Shown: positions 1-11,291 of the stretch, in pieces
Position numbering within the stretch: position 1 is the stretch's first letter
Layout: the number at the start of each line of letters is the position of its first letter
Assembly: GCA_964016875.1 (NCBI GenBank)
Contig: OZ024724.1
Coordinates: 29,411,786 to 29,475,785, forward strand
Length of the DNA: 64,000 bases
Direction of reading: 5' to 3'
Source: Fallopia convolvulus
Lineage: Eukaryota > Streptophyta > Magnoliopsida > Caryophyllales > Polygonaceae
The notes under the pieces: model-generated
The model's input: only the letters and a program-made list of their open reading frames with translations
The model's database searches: none
What the model was told of the DNA's origin: nothing
Translations under genes and position numbers: made by a program

Positions 1-165
1 TGACATTGTTGCAAATGTGGTTTGTTAAATGATAGTTGGATGTTCTAAATTAGCTTTCTTGTCGTGCTCGAGTTGTAAGGTCCAGATATTCTAGTTGTCA
101 ACCAGGTCAGGTAGGACTCGTTAGGGTCAAACTACCAAGTAATGCCCCGACGTTAAGTCAGTTTC

Positions 166-2103
<1,938 letters not shown>

Positions 2104-3448
2104 ATGTCAGGAGGAGGAGGACGTCGTGCACGAGCTCCTCTTCCGGACGAGGAGGAGCACGATTCCGAGGCGACCCACACGGACATACCTCACTTGTCCG
2201 ACAACGAGGTTGCCCCCGCAGAGGGGTCCATGACCCCTACTCCGGCACCCTCGGCGTGATCGAGCAATGGGCTCGATCCCAACTGCGTATGGGACCTTTC
2301 CATCCGCGGCAGGAGGTACGTACCACACGAATACTCAATTTATTTTAAATTTGTATATTTTTAAAAACATGTTATAACACGTTTTGCGAAATCTCGCAAC
2401 TTGTAATCGTCAAAACTGGTGTCGCGGTGGTCCACGCACATCATTACCGGCCAACCCGACGATAGGTCGTCGGAGTTTGACTTTTCCACCGCGGCATCAA
2501 AGGCGCGGTGGTTTGAGGCTTGGAGGGTAATTTTATTTTATTTCGCATTAAGTTTTACATATTCCGATGGGATCCCACCAAGCTATGTATGGACGTCGAG
2601 ACGGTCTAGTTATTGTGGGAGAAGATCGCCAAAAAGCGATAGGACCACAAGGTTGGGAACAATCGTCGTCGGGCGGGGGAAGAAGCCGAACTAGATCAAC
2701 TCCGCCACTTGGGAACTTTGGGTGGCGTATTGGAACACGCCCAAGTACAAGGCCAAGTGTGAGCGTCAGAAGAGAATCCGACATACCAATCCAGCGAACC
2801 ACAGTAGCGGTTCGAGGTCCCACCTCGATACCATGCAACAATTGGTACGTTATTTTAATTTAAATTTATGTATTTTATTTTAAATTTTTTTTAATAGGTT
2901 AATATACTTTTAATAATTATTAATAATTGTTAATCATTCGTAGAAAACCCAACGGGGTCGTCCGATTACCCCTCTCGACCTTCTCATCGAGACCCACACA
3001 ATGGCCCGGACCGGCATTTTGTAGACAACCGGTCCGCCTAGATCGTTGTAAGTATTCACTTATTTCATATCTTATTAAATTTCGTTTATTATTATTTTTA
3101 TTTATATGATTACGTATTTTTTTTAGGCTCGGACCCGGGAGATCCTCTCCCAGAGGTCCTCGGAGTCGGGCACCACTCCGTCCTTTGAAGACGAGTGTGA
3201 TGCCTTTCTGACGGTCGTTGAGAGGTGGGTCGGGCGGCGCTGTCTTCGGGCTTGGCGACGCCGCCTCCGAGTTCTATGGGTCGCGATTGACTGTGCCTCG
3301 TCGGGAACCTCCTCGGGTGGAGCATTTGACGCAGCGCAACGCCGAGCTTACGACCGAAGTGACGGACTTGCGTAGTAGGGTCGCTCGGCTCGAGGAGTTC
3401 ATTTTGAACGCTCGTGCACCTATATATGTGCACGATCGTGCTCTTTAG
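2104..3448 (+). pseudogene. CACTA-associated transposase-like gene (Ptta/En/Spm, PF03004 type), decayed
   Basis: Short exon-like pieces are scattered over three frames. An ATG at 2104 opens a 51-residue Gly/Arg then acidic stretch that ends at TGA 2257. At 2719-2844 there is a WVAYWNTPKYKAKCERQ block followed by a Gly-Ser-rich GSRSHLDTMQQ segment, the hallmark of plant En/Spm transposase-associated proteins. At 2943-3018 a GRPITPLDLLIETHT block follows, then a frame slip and a stop. At 3127-3220 comes an Arg/Ser exon after a TTTTTTTTAG acceptor. The C-terminal frame 3218-3445 reads VFGLGDAASEFYGS and a short leucine-rich coiled coil. AT-rich stretches between blocks look like introns. Stops and frame slips between blocks mean it is not functional. 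The family call rests on motif memory, not a search. Confidence 0.7.
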
Positions 3449-3496
3449 GTTCCTTTAGGTTCAGAGAAAGACCAGGCATGTGCGTATTTTTTTTTT

Positions 3497-3787
3497 TCTG
3501 ACCAATTGGTCGCTATATTTGGCGTCCGTTGGCGACCAGTTGGCCTCTATAGTTGGCGACCAACTGATCGCCATGGTCGCAAAATCGGTCGCCATATTAG
3601 TGGCGACCAATGGCGTCCATGGTTGCTATATAGCGACCAGATGGTCGTTGTGGTTGCTACAACTAGCGACTAGGTGGTCGTTGCCTGGTTAGCATCCGGT
3701 CTTTTAGCGACCATGTTTGGCGACCAGAATATGATCGCTAAATCAATTTAGCGACCACATTGGTCTCCAAATGATTTAGCGACCACA
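3497..3787. repeat. CACTA subterminal repeats
   Basis: A cluster of GCGACCA / TGGTCGC motifs in both orientations (for example TTGGCGACCAGTTGG and GCGACCATGTTTGGCGACCAG) ends immediately before the terminal repeat. In CACTA elements such repeats are the transposase binding sites; that role here is inferred from position and arrangement. Confidence 0.8.
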
Positions 3788-3795
3788 TTGTAGTG
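3788..3795. repeat. CACTA right terminal inverted repeat
   Basis: TTGTAGTG, the complement of CACTACAA, marks the transposon boundary. The next bases, TAA, are the candidate 3-base target duplication. Confidence 0.82.
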
Positions 3796-4184
3796 TAATA
3801 TAATTTTTTTTGTTTCATTTTTCTTGAAAACCGAAAATTAAATAGGTGGAGGTTTCTTTGTGAAAATGGATTAGTTGGGGGTTGTATTTATACTTAGCAC
3901 TATCTTATTTAGCACTTAATATTTATGTTTTAAGTATGGTACTTAAATTAGATTAGCGGTTACAACTTTTAAATTTCTCTACAAAACAAAAGTAAAATTC
4001 ACTCCCTAGATTTTAAAAGAAAAAACTTTTAGTATGATTATAAATAGATGAAGAGTCAAAACGTTTTTTTTTTCTTATTACATCTTCTCAAGCATAAATT
4101 TAAAGATAAGGAAAAGGTTTAAAACTTTTTTCTTAATATGATTTATTGGTCATTTATTGGTATATTTTAGAATATAAATCTATA
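3796..4184. other. AT-rich flank, no gene seen
   Basis: Sequence between the CACTA end and the long inverted-repeat arm. It holds homopolymer runs and no credible open frame or element boundary. It may belong to the base-layer element or to still older DNA. Confidence 0.5.
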
Positions 4185-4530
4185 TCTATATCTATATCTA
4201 TATCTATCTAAATAACATATAAAATTGAAAAACTTGGGTCATTTATGACCATATTTAATTGAATTCAAAATTTGCAAATTAATGTTCATTGAAAAAAAAG
4301 AAAATGTAAAAAAAAATTAGTTTTTTAACTCTACTATTATTAATGGCACATCCACTCAACCATTTGCAAACGATGATATAAGATATATATCAAATAAAAG
4401 TAAAAATAAAAGAAGAGAAGATCAATCTTTGATATTCCAAACAAAAGATAAGATCAAATTTAAAATATGAGATTGAATCAAATGAAAATGGGGCTTATCA
4501 TGAAAACTAAGAACAAGTTTGGACCATCCG
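4185..4530 (+). repeat. Left arm of base-layer long inverted repeat
   Basis: This stretch, starting in a (TATATC)n tract and including AACTTGGGTCATTTATGACC, CAAACGATGATATAAG, TCTTTGATATTCCAAAC and CTTATCATGAAAACTAAG, matches in reverse complement 55575-55311 and then 39878-39820. The right copy is split by the hairpin and by element D. Together the arms look like the termini of a foldback- or Mutator-type DNA element of roughly 1.7 kb before insertions. I could not fix its target duplication, so its class is open. Confidence 0.65.
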
Positions 4531-4564
4531 ATTGAAACACTAGAAATGAATCTAGGCCATCCGA

Positions 4565-5036
4565 TTAAAAAAGTAATAAAAAAATAAAAATAAATTTCTT
4601 TTTTCTTTTTATTTTTTTTTAGTTTTCTTACTTTAATTTTTTAAGTCTTTTTACGTATGTAGAATGATGTAAATCGAGTATGAACATAAAGCCATAAAAC
4701 GTGAACATGCAATACTAATATGTGAACGTATCTATATTATATGTGAACATATACTAAATTTTCTGAAGTTAAAATGCGATTATATGTGAACATCCCTTGT
4801 AAAAATGAGAACATGTGTATAAAATATGTGAACAAAACGTAAAATTTCAACCGTCATGTTTTTGGCAAAAATAAGCAAAATAATAAAAATAAAAAAATAT
4901 TTTTTTTATTTCTTACTTTATTTTTTTAAAGTCTTCTTACGTATGTAGAATGATGTAAATCTAGTATAAACATAAGGCCATGAAACATGAACATGCAATA
5001 CTAATATATGAACGTATCCATATTATATGTGAACGT
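4565..5036 (+). repeat. Base-layer tandem repeat, unit 1 and start of unit 2
   Basis: Units of about 290-325 bp carry repeated TATGTGAAC motifs, a GTATGTAGAATGATGTAAAT block and an end at TTTTTGGCAAAAATAAGC. Unit 1 is 4565-4876. Unit 2 is 4877-5036 and resumes at 14473 beyond element A. Unit 3 is 14600-14758 and resumes at 39549 beyond element B. Confidence 0.75.
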
Positions 5037-5843
5037 TGATGAAACCAGAAATAACAACTCGCTAGAAGACAAGGAACGAGATTATTATATTCGATTGTGC
5101 AAACACTTGCTTCTTTATTTATATTTTTCTTACAACGAGGTTACAAGCCAACGAGGCTAATAAACAATTGAGAATTACACCCTAGACCTCCTACGAGTAT
5201 TCGAGATCTCGATCTAACAATGTTCGAGATCTCCTATTTGCTAAACGATTCTACCACCTAAGTATCACTTGATTGATCTTGAGACGAGGTGGACTTGAGA
5301 GGGTGGTATAGGGAGTCTTGTGAGATTGTGTAGCGAGGTCTTTGATGTGAGCGAGGTTTTTGTATGACTTGAAGTCTTTTTGTGGACTTCACTTGTCTGT
5401 AGCGAGGTCTTTTGACGATGTTTCGATCACGTCGATCTTCAACGAGCAAGATAGTTCTTGAGTTCAAAATGTTTTTCGACCCCTTTTCCATGCGAGGTTC
5501 TCCTCAATTTATAGAGGATTGGGGAGTCAAGTTTTGATCATGGTCCGATGTGGGACGCCCGAGATCAGGGCCTCTGATTGGTCTAAAGGCGAGGCGGCTG
5601 GTGATTGGCTCGGGGAAGCGGCATTAGCTGAGTGGTTCTAGTGGGCGGGTGTGTCAGTAGAGTCGGTTACGAGGTTGAAGCCTCGCTCCGAGGTTTCGGA
5701 GGACCTCGTGGGGTAGGAATTTTGTTAAAATAAATGAGGGGTATGGGTGTGGGACCCCGAATCATCCTTGGAAGGCCCGTCGAGTCTTGTTTTTACCTTA
5801 TGCCACGGGCCCACTTCTTATTTTACTATTTTGGACATCATCA
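5037..5843 (-). repeat. Element A 3' LTR (807 bp)
   Basis: Complete LTR, read on the minus strand as TGATGATGTCC...GGTTTCATCA. It matches the LTRs of B and the truncated right LTR of A. A TATA-like CTCTATAAATT lies near 5506-5516 on the minus strand. Confidence 0.92.
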
Positions 5844-5859
5844 CAACCCCATGGACTGG
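5844..5859 (-). promoter_or_regulatory. Element A polypurine tract
   Basis: On the minus strand CCAGTCCATGGGGTTG sits directly upstream of the 3' LTR; element B has ATGGGGTTG in the same place. It is a weak tract, assigned by position and conservation. Confidence 0.6.
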
Positions 5860-6210
5860 GGATCTCGACCCGAGAGCCGCAGGGCATAAGTTCCTTGAGG
5901 TTGCGGGGTATGAGATTCTAGAGGTTGGGAGAGCTCTCTACGAGGTGCGAGGTTCTAGAGGTTGGGAGAGCGTTTTGCGAGGTGCGAGGTTCTAGAGGTT
6001 GGGGGAGTGTTTTGCGAGGTGCTAGGTTCTAGGGGTTGGGAGAGTGTTTTGCGAGGTTTTCTCCTTGCGAGGATCTGTACTTGGGTTTTTCTTTTGTTTG
6101 CATGGGCTAAGCTTCCTGGGTCCGCTCTTCATATATTGCTTAATGGGCCGTCCAAGTGGGATAGGCCCAATGAGCCTTTCGGGAGCGTGGGGTGGCCCAA
6201 GCCTGTTCTT

Positions 6211-6217
6211 TATAAGG
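6211..6217 (+). promoter_or_regulatory. TATA box of the antisense gene in element A
   Basis: CTTTATAAGGGCGTAT lies about 1.1 kb before the start codon of the plus-strand gene. The same words occur on the minus strand of B at 38481-38487 at the matching place. A pyrimidine-rich leader (CTCTCTCTCTTT) follows. Conservation in two copies supports a promoter separate from the LTR; activity is inferred. Confidence 0.55.
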
Positions 6218-6378
6218 GCGTATTCCATACGCTTCCTCTTTATCTTCTTCTCCACCATTTTCGCTCTCTCTCTCTTTACCTTTTCAGTTTCCCTTTGAGC
6301 AGTTTTCGTCAGTTTTCGAGACGGTTTTCGACGAACTTCCGCTTCCTTCCAGTTGCGCCACCGCCCGATTCTAAGCAA

Positions 6379-7295
6379 GTAAGTACTTGACTCTCTTCTT
6401 CTCGTTTTTGGTGTTCTTCGCTTTTCCTTCCTCAGGCCTCTGCTCTCGACGAGAGACGGGTGTTTCTGGGTGTTTCGTGCCGGTGTCACGGTGGCGAAAC
6501 AACGGTGGCGGGGTTGCATGTGTTCCTGTGTGTTGCCCTCGCCCTTTTTTTTGCTTTTTCCTGTTTTATTCTGCGCCTTGGTGGGCGATGGTTGTTTTTC
6601 GGCGTTTTTTGCTAGCGCTGGGACGGCGAGACGGTGGTGGTGAGGGTGGCCCTGTCTTGGCGCGGCGCCTCTGCCATTCTCTTCTCCTCCCCCTTTTTTG
6701 CTGTTTCTTTATAATATATTTTTTGTGTTTGGGTTTTGGTGAGCGACGGTGGTTTTTTGGTGCTTTTCCGCCAGTGCCGTGGTGGTGGGACGGTGGGGCA
6801 AGGGCGGCGATAGTCATGCCTTCGTACCCTTCGTTTGCCAGTTCACAGTTGAGTGTTTGCTTTTTTTTTTTATCATTTTGAATCTTGAGACCCTCGGGAG
6901 CCCAAACGTCATGATGTCCGACTGACGGGACGTTTAGGCTTCCACCGTTGGCCTCCACCGCTGGTTGGCCTTCTTCTTTCTCTTTCCTCCTTTTTGGCAC
7001 TTCAAATTCTCCTCCGCCGTCCTATCTTGTCAGAGTAGCCTCTAGGGTGCCACGTGGATGCTTTTCCCTTACGACCTCGAATTCTCTTTCTTCTGGTTGT
7101 TGCCATGACCTCGCGTTCTTTTTCCCTTTGTTGTTGTGACCTCGCGTTCTTTTTCCCATTGTGGTTATGACCTCGCATTCCTCTTCCCTTTGTTGTTGTT
7201 ACGACCTCGTCTTGCTTTTCCCTTTGGGGTTATGACCTCGCGTTGTTTTTCCTTGGTTATTTTGCCCGATGTCTCAACGCTTCTTTCTTTTCTAG
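6379..7295 (+). other. Putative leader intron of the antisense gene in element A
   Basis: Donor GCAA/GTAAGTAC at 6379 and acceptor TTTCTTTTCTAG ending at 7295 fit plant splice sites. The intron is rich in T and holds repeated TGACCTCGCGTTCTTTTTCCC words (about 7105-7260), a short tandem that is also present in B (about 37495-37740). B keeps the acceptor but its donor reads ATAAGT. Predicted from sequence only. Confidence 0.5.
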
Positions 7296-7329
7296 GTGCT
7301 AGCCTTCCGCGACCTGAACGTCGTTCTTT

Positions 7330-10048
7330 CATGCCTAGGAGAGCTTCTGTGAGCCCCCACCAGGCTTTATGTTCAAAGTTCAAGAGGGTTTTTATGAGGA
7401 GGTTTCCGAGTCTGTGGGAAGCGTAGAGCCTAGCGACTCCCAGAACCCGAGGTCGCCTTTATTGATTTTTTACGACCCTTCTTTTAGTGACTCCGAGGTT
7501 TCCATTAATTCGCGCTTTTCCCGACTTCGTGCGTCGTCGAGTGTTGAAATGGCCTCGTCTTCCACCCCCGATGAGGTTGTTGCCGAAGTTGTGGCGACGT
7601 TGTCTGACTCCTACGAGCCCGCGACCTTTGATGCGGCGTACATTACTGACGCCGTGTCCTGCGTTCCACCTGTCCTCGAGGAACGTATCCACATGTCCTC
7701 GGATTTACGAGAGGCTTTTCTGTCCGATGGGATACCTGATATTGCCAAGAACTTCGCTTGGCCGGAGAGAGTCGAGCTAGGACTTCTTGAAGAGGAGGGT
7801 AGCTCCTTGGCGTCTTACGAGAGGTGTGTGGTTGTGCACCTGTTCAGCCTCCAAGAGGGCTTCAGGTTACCTTTGGCCCAGCATCTCGTCGACTTCCTAT
7901 GGGCCATGCAGATCTGCCCTGCGCAGTTGTTCCCCAACGCCTGCAGGGTGCTGTGTGCCTACACGGTTCGCAGCCGCGAGCTTGGGGACGGGCCAAACCT
8001 TGACAACATGTCGACTTTGTTCCTAGCGAGGAGGGAGCAAAAGTCCTGCCTCATCAACCTTAGTTTACCGGGTATCAAGCTCACCAAGGCCCCTTCGAAC
8101 GTCGGGCCGTGGAAGAAGAATTGGTTCCTGGTCCGAGATCTCAATTTTCCCACGGCGCCGGGCCACTTTGTCCGGTCCTGGGGTCCGCATACGGTTGCCC
8201 AACTCAATGCACGCAAAGCACGATATGCTCCGGTGTGTCAGGCCCCGTGTCAGAAGTATCTATCACAGGACCGGCTTGAGCGGGCCGGTCTAAGCTTCGC
8301 CCTACCCCCTCGCGAGGGTAAAGTGGGTATTTAATTTTTCTTTTACTTGCCTTTGTTACTTGCTCTCTATTGCTTGATAGCGAGGTTTCTAAACCTCGCT
8401 TACTTATTTTGTTTTAACGTCGTCTTTAGGCCGCGAGGTTGAAAAACCTTGCTAACCTGTATTGTTTCTTCCCTCTTATCTAACTTACTTTTTATGTTCT
8501 TTTTTGACAGTGGTTGACCTATTTGGCGCTCTTACCTCGAAGTCACAGAGCAAGAAGCCTGTGAATTCTTCTTCCAATGCTCGGAGACCCCGAGGCCAGC
8601 AGGGGTCGTTATAAAGGAGTCGACCTCGCTTGCGAGGCCTCCCACCTCGCAGCCGAAACCTGTCCCCCCGCCGCCGAAGACGTCCGGGGAGAAGACCGCT
8701 GAGGGGGCCCCTCCCAAGGGGGACGTCGCGAAGACGTCCGGGGAGAAAACCTCTGAGGTGGCCCCGTTGAAAGGGGACGTCGCGAGGACGTCGTCCCAAA
8801 CCTATCGAGGATCCGGCGACGGAGCCGGTCACAAGAGGAAAGGCGCGGAGTCCCCTCGTGGGGAGAAGAAGAAGAAACATCGGGCGGACGACCAGCGAGG
8901 TTCGTCGGGGAAGGATATCATCCCCCCCCCCCTTTAACTTTGAGGTACGAGCTCTCGACGTCGCTGGTCCTTCGTCCGCCAAGTTTCATTGCCCCGGCCT
9001 AGTTAGGGGTGCGCCGGTGAAGTGGGGCCGGGAAGAGTGGAAGGAGGAGGTCGCGTGGGCCAACAACCTCACCGAGGCGGCCCTTGACAACGAGCCTGCC
9101 CGATACTCGGCTATGGTAAGTTTCGCTTTTATGAACTTCGTTTCTGTTTTGGGTTTCGTGCTTTCTGACTTCTTTCTTTCTTTTCCAATCATTTTTGTGA
9201 AATTGCAGCATACCTTTTTTGATAATTACAACCGTAGTCGCATCAACCTCGCCCACGCGAGGATGGATAAGATGGATGCGGCGCTTAAAGCCCGCACGAA
9301 GGAGTGCGCGAAGCAAGCGAAGGAGCTTGCTGCAGCCGAGAAGCGGGTCAAAGCCGCGGAGGTTGCAGTAAGGGACGAGGCCAAGGCGGATGCGAAGGCG
9401 AAGGAGGGGGAGGAAAAGGCAAAGGAGAGGGAGAACAAGGCGAGGGAGGTGGTCGAGGCTTTGCAGAGCGAAAATGAGGAGCTTCGGGGTATGCTCTCCG
9501 CTGAGCACAAATTTTTCAAAGAGAAAGAGGCGGAGCTTTTGAAGGCTGAGGAGGATATTACCCGCCTCGGACGGCGTGTTGTTGAGCTCAACGAGGAGGT
9601 GGAGGCCGCGGGTCCCAAGTACGTGGCTTCGGAGGAGTACCAAGTGGAGATGGTGGAGAGCGTAAGGAAGATGTTCCACCAGGCCGTCCGTATGGGGGTC
9701 AGACAGGTGGTGGCGAAGTATGGGTCCATCGATCCTCGCATTGTCTTCTTCAACCCCAATTATGAAGAGACTATGGGGGAGGAAACCGGGGAGGAACCCG
9801 AGGGTGAATGTGAGTTCTTCCTCAATGAGGATGGGACCGTGGCAAGCGAAGCACCTCCCGTGGCGGACCTCGTTCAGGGAGGGCCGGAGGCCGTAGTTAC
9901 GGGCCCTCAACCTGCGGCAGATGTGCCAAGCTCCCAGCCGTCAACCACCCCCGCTCCCGCCCTAGAGACTCCCAAAGGCCCCGATGCCGAAGCCCCAGAA
10001 GCCTTCAAGGAAACCGCCGACCCCGCCACTGAAGCCTCCAAGATCTGA
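7330..10048 (+). pseudogene. Antisense extra gene of element A (Transposase_28/PF04195-like, then coiled coil)
   Basis: The gene runs opposite to pol, between integrase and the 3' LTR. The start ATGCCTAGGAGAGC at 7330 is shared with B. A frame slip near 7350-7365 follows, and the long frame runs 7369-8326. That exon carries FSLQEGFRLPLAQHLVDFLW, PAQLFPNACRVL and a Trp-rich KKNWFLVRDLN block, the pattern of the plant 'putative gypsy-type transposon' family. Inferred introns are 8327-8510 (acceptor TTTTTTGACAG) and 9116-9207 (ATG/GTAAGT to TTGCAG/CA), both matched in B. Exon 3 encodes a long Lys/Glu/Ala coiled coil, then RKMFHQAVRMGVRQVVAKYG, an acidic EGECEFFLNEDGT block and a Pro-rich tail to TGA 10048. 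A stop after 8615 and a C-run slip near 8925-8937 break exon 2. Antisense ORFs of this kind are known from Tat-lineage elements; function is unknown. Confidence 0.72.
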
Positions 10049-10311
10049 ATGATGCTGCTATTTTTTTGTAATGATAATAACAATTTTTTTGTTGGTTGCC
10101 CTGCGGGGTCTGTTAACAAAACACTTTGGCCCTTGTGGCCCTTATCTTATGCCACTTTTCTTACTTTATGATTGTTTGTGTTTCTTGTTTTAATTTGCTT
10201 GTACATTTCTATCCGTATCCATCCAACCCCATGGTTCGAGTGTCACAACTATTTTGGCACTTGGGCCACATCGTGTGTTTAATCATGCCGAGGCCATGAG
10301 CCTCATTTGAC
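10049..10311. other. 3' flank of the antisense gene, no gene seen
   Basis: T-rich sequence with possible plant polyadenylation context (AATGATAATAACAA near 10069) between the antisense stop codon and the minisatellite. Nothing else recognisable. Confidence 0.4.
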
Positions 10312-11215
10312 TTTATTTTCCAAGCCCAAGCGGGAAGCAAGGGGTGGACCTTTAACGAGATTCTCCAACCCCAAGCGGGAAGCGAGGGGTGGACTTTTAA
10401 CGAGATTTTCCAACCCCAAGCGGGAAGCGAGGGGAGGACTTAACGAGATTCTCCAACCCCAAGCGGGAAGCGAGGGGTGGACTTTTCTTTCAAACGAGAT
10501 TCTCCAACCCCAAGCGGGAATCGAGGGGTGGACTTTTAACGAGATTCTCCAACCCCAAGCGGGAAGCGAGGGGAGGACTAAACGAGATTCTCCAACCCCA
10601 AGTGGGAAGCGAGGGGTGGACTTAACGAGATTCTCCAACCCCAAGTGGGAAGCGAGGGGTGAAATTAACAAGATTCTCCAACCCCAAGTGGGAAGCGAGC
10701 GGTGGACTTTTCTTTGAAACGAGATTCACCAACCCCAAGCGGGAAGCGAGGGGTGGACCTTTAACGAGATTCTCCAACCCTAACCGGGAAGCGAGGGGAG
10801 GACTAAACGAGATTCTCCAACCCCAAGCGTGAAGCGAGGGGTGGATTCTCCAACCCCAAGCGGGAAGCGAGGGGTGGACTTTTCTTTCAAACGAGATTCT
10901 CCAACGCCAAGCGAGAAGCGAGGGGTGGACTTAACGAGATTCTCCAACCCCAAGTGGGAAGAGAGGGGTGAACTTAACAAGATTCTCCAACCCCAAGCGG
11001 GAAGCGAGGGGTGGACTTTTCTTTCAAATGAGATTCTCCAACCCCAAGTGGGAAGTGAGGGGTGGACCTTTAACGAGATTCTCCAACCCCAAGCGGGAAG
11101 CGAGGGGAGGACTAAACGAGATTCTCCAACCCCAACGGGAAGCGAGGGGTGGACTTAACGAGATTCTCCAACCCCAAGGGAGAAGCGAGGGGTGGATCTT
11201 AACACGAGATTTTTA
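10312..11215. repeat. Minisatellite of element A, about 20 units
   Basis: Units of roughly 40-52 bp share CCAACCCCAAGCGGGAAGCG and AGGGGTGGA plus a variable ...TTAACGAGATTCT joint; some carry an added TTTCTTTCAA. It lies exactly between the 3' ends of the convergent pol and antisense genes. B has 11 units in the same place. Open frames through it in both directions are repeat artefacts. Confidence 0.93.
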
Positions 11216-11291
11216 TTTTTGAGAGAAGTTTCGAAAAGCCTGCAATCCTTTATTCACAAAAACTTGTAAGGAACAACGGATTTTAGAGAGT

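Noticed and set aside
6387..7000. Cys/Phe-rich plus-strand and basic minus-strand frames in the leader intron of the antisense gene
   Set aside because: They fall in the inferred intron, are low in complexity, and are not conserved as frames in element B.
10312..11215. CRISPR array
   Set aside because: Units differ, joints are short and variable rather than constant-length unique spacers, and the setting is a plant retrotransposon.
10303..11222. Open frames of 60-136 codons on both strands over the element A minisatellite
   Set aside because: Repeated peptide products follow from the tandem units; the same holds for 33513-33975 in element B.
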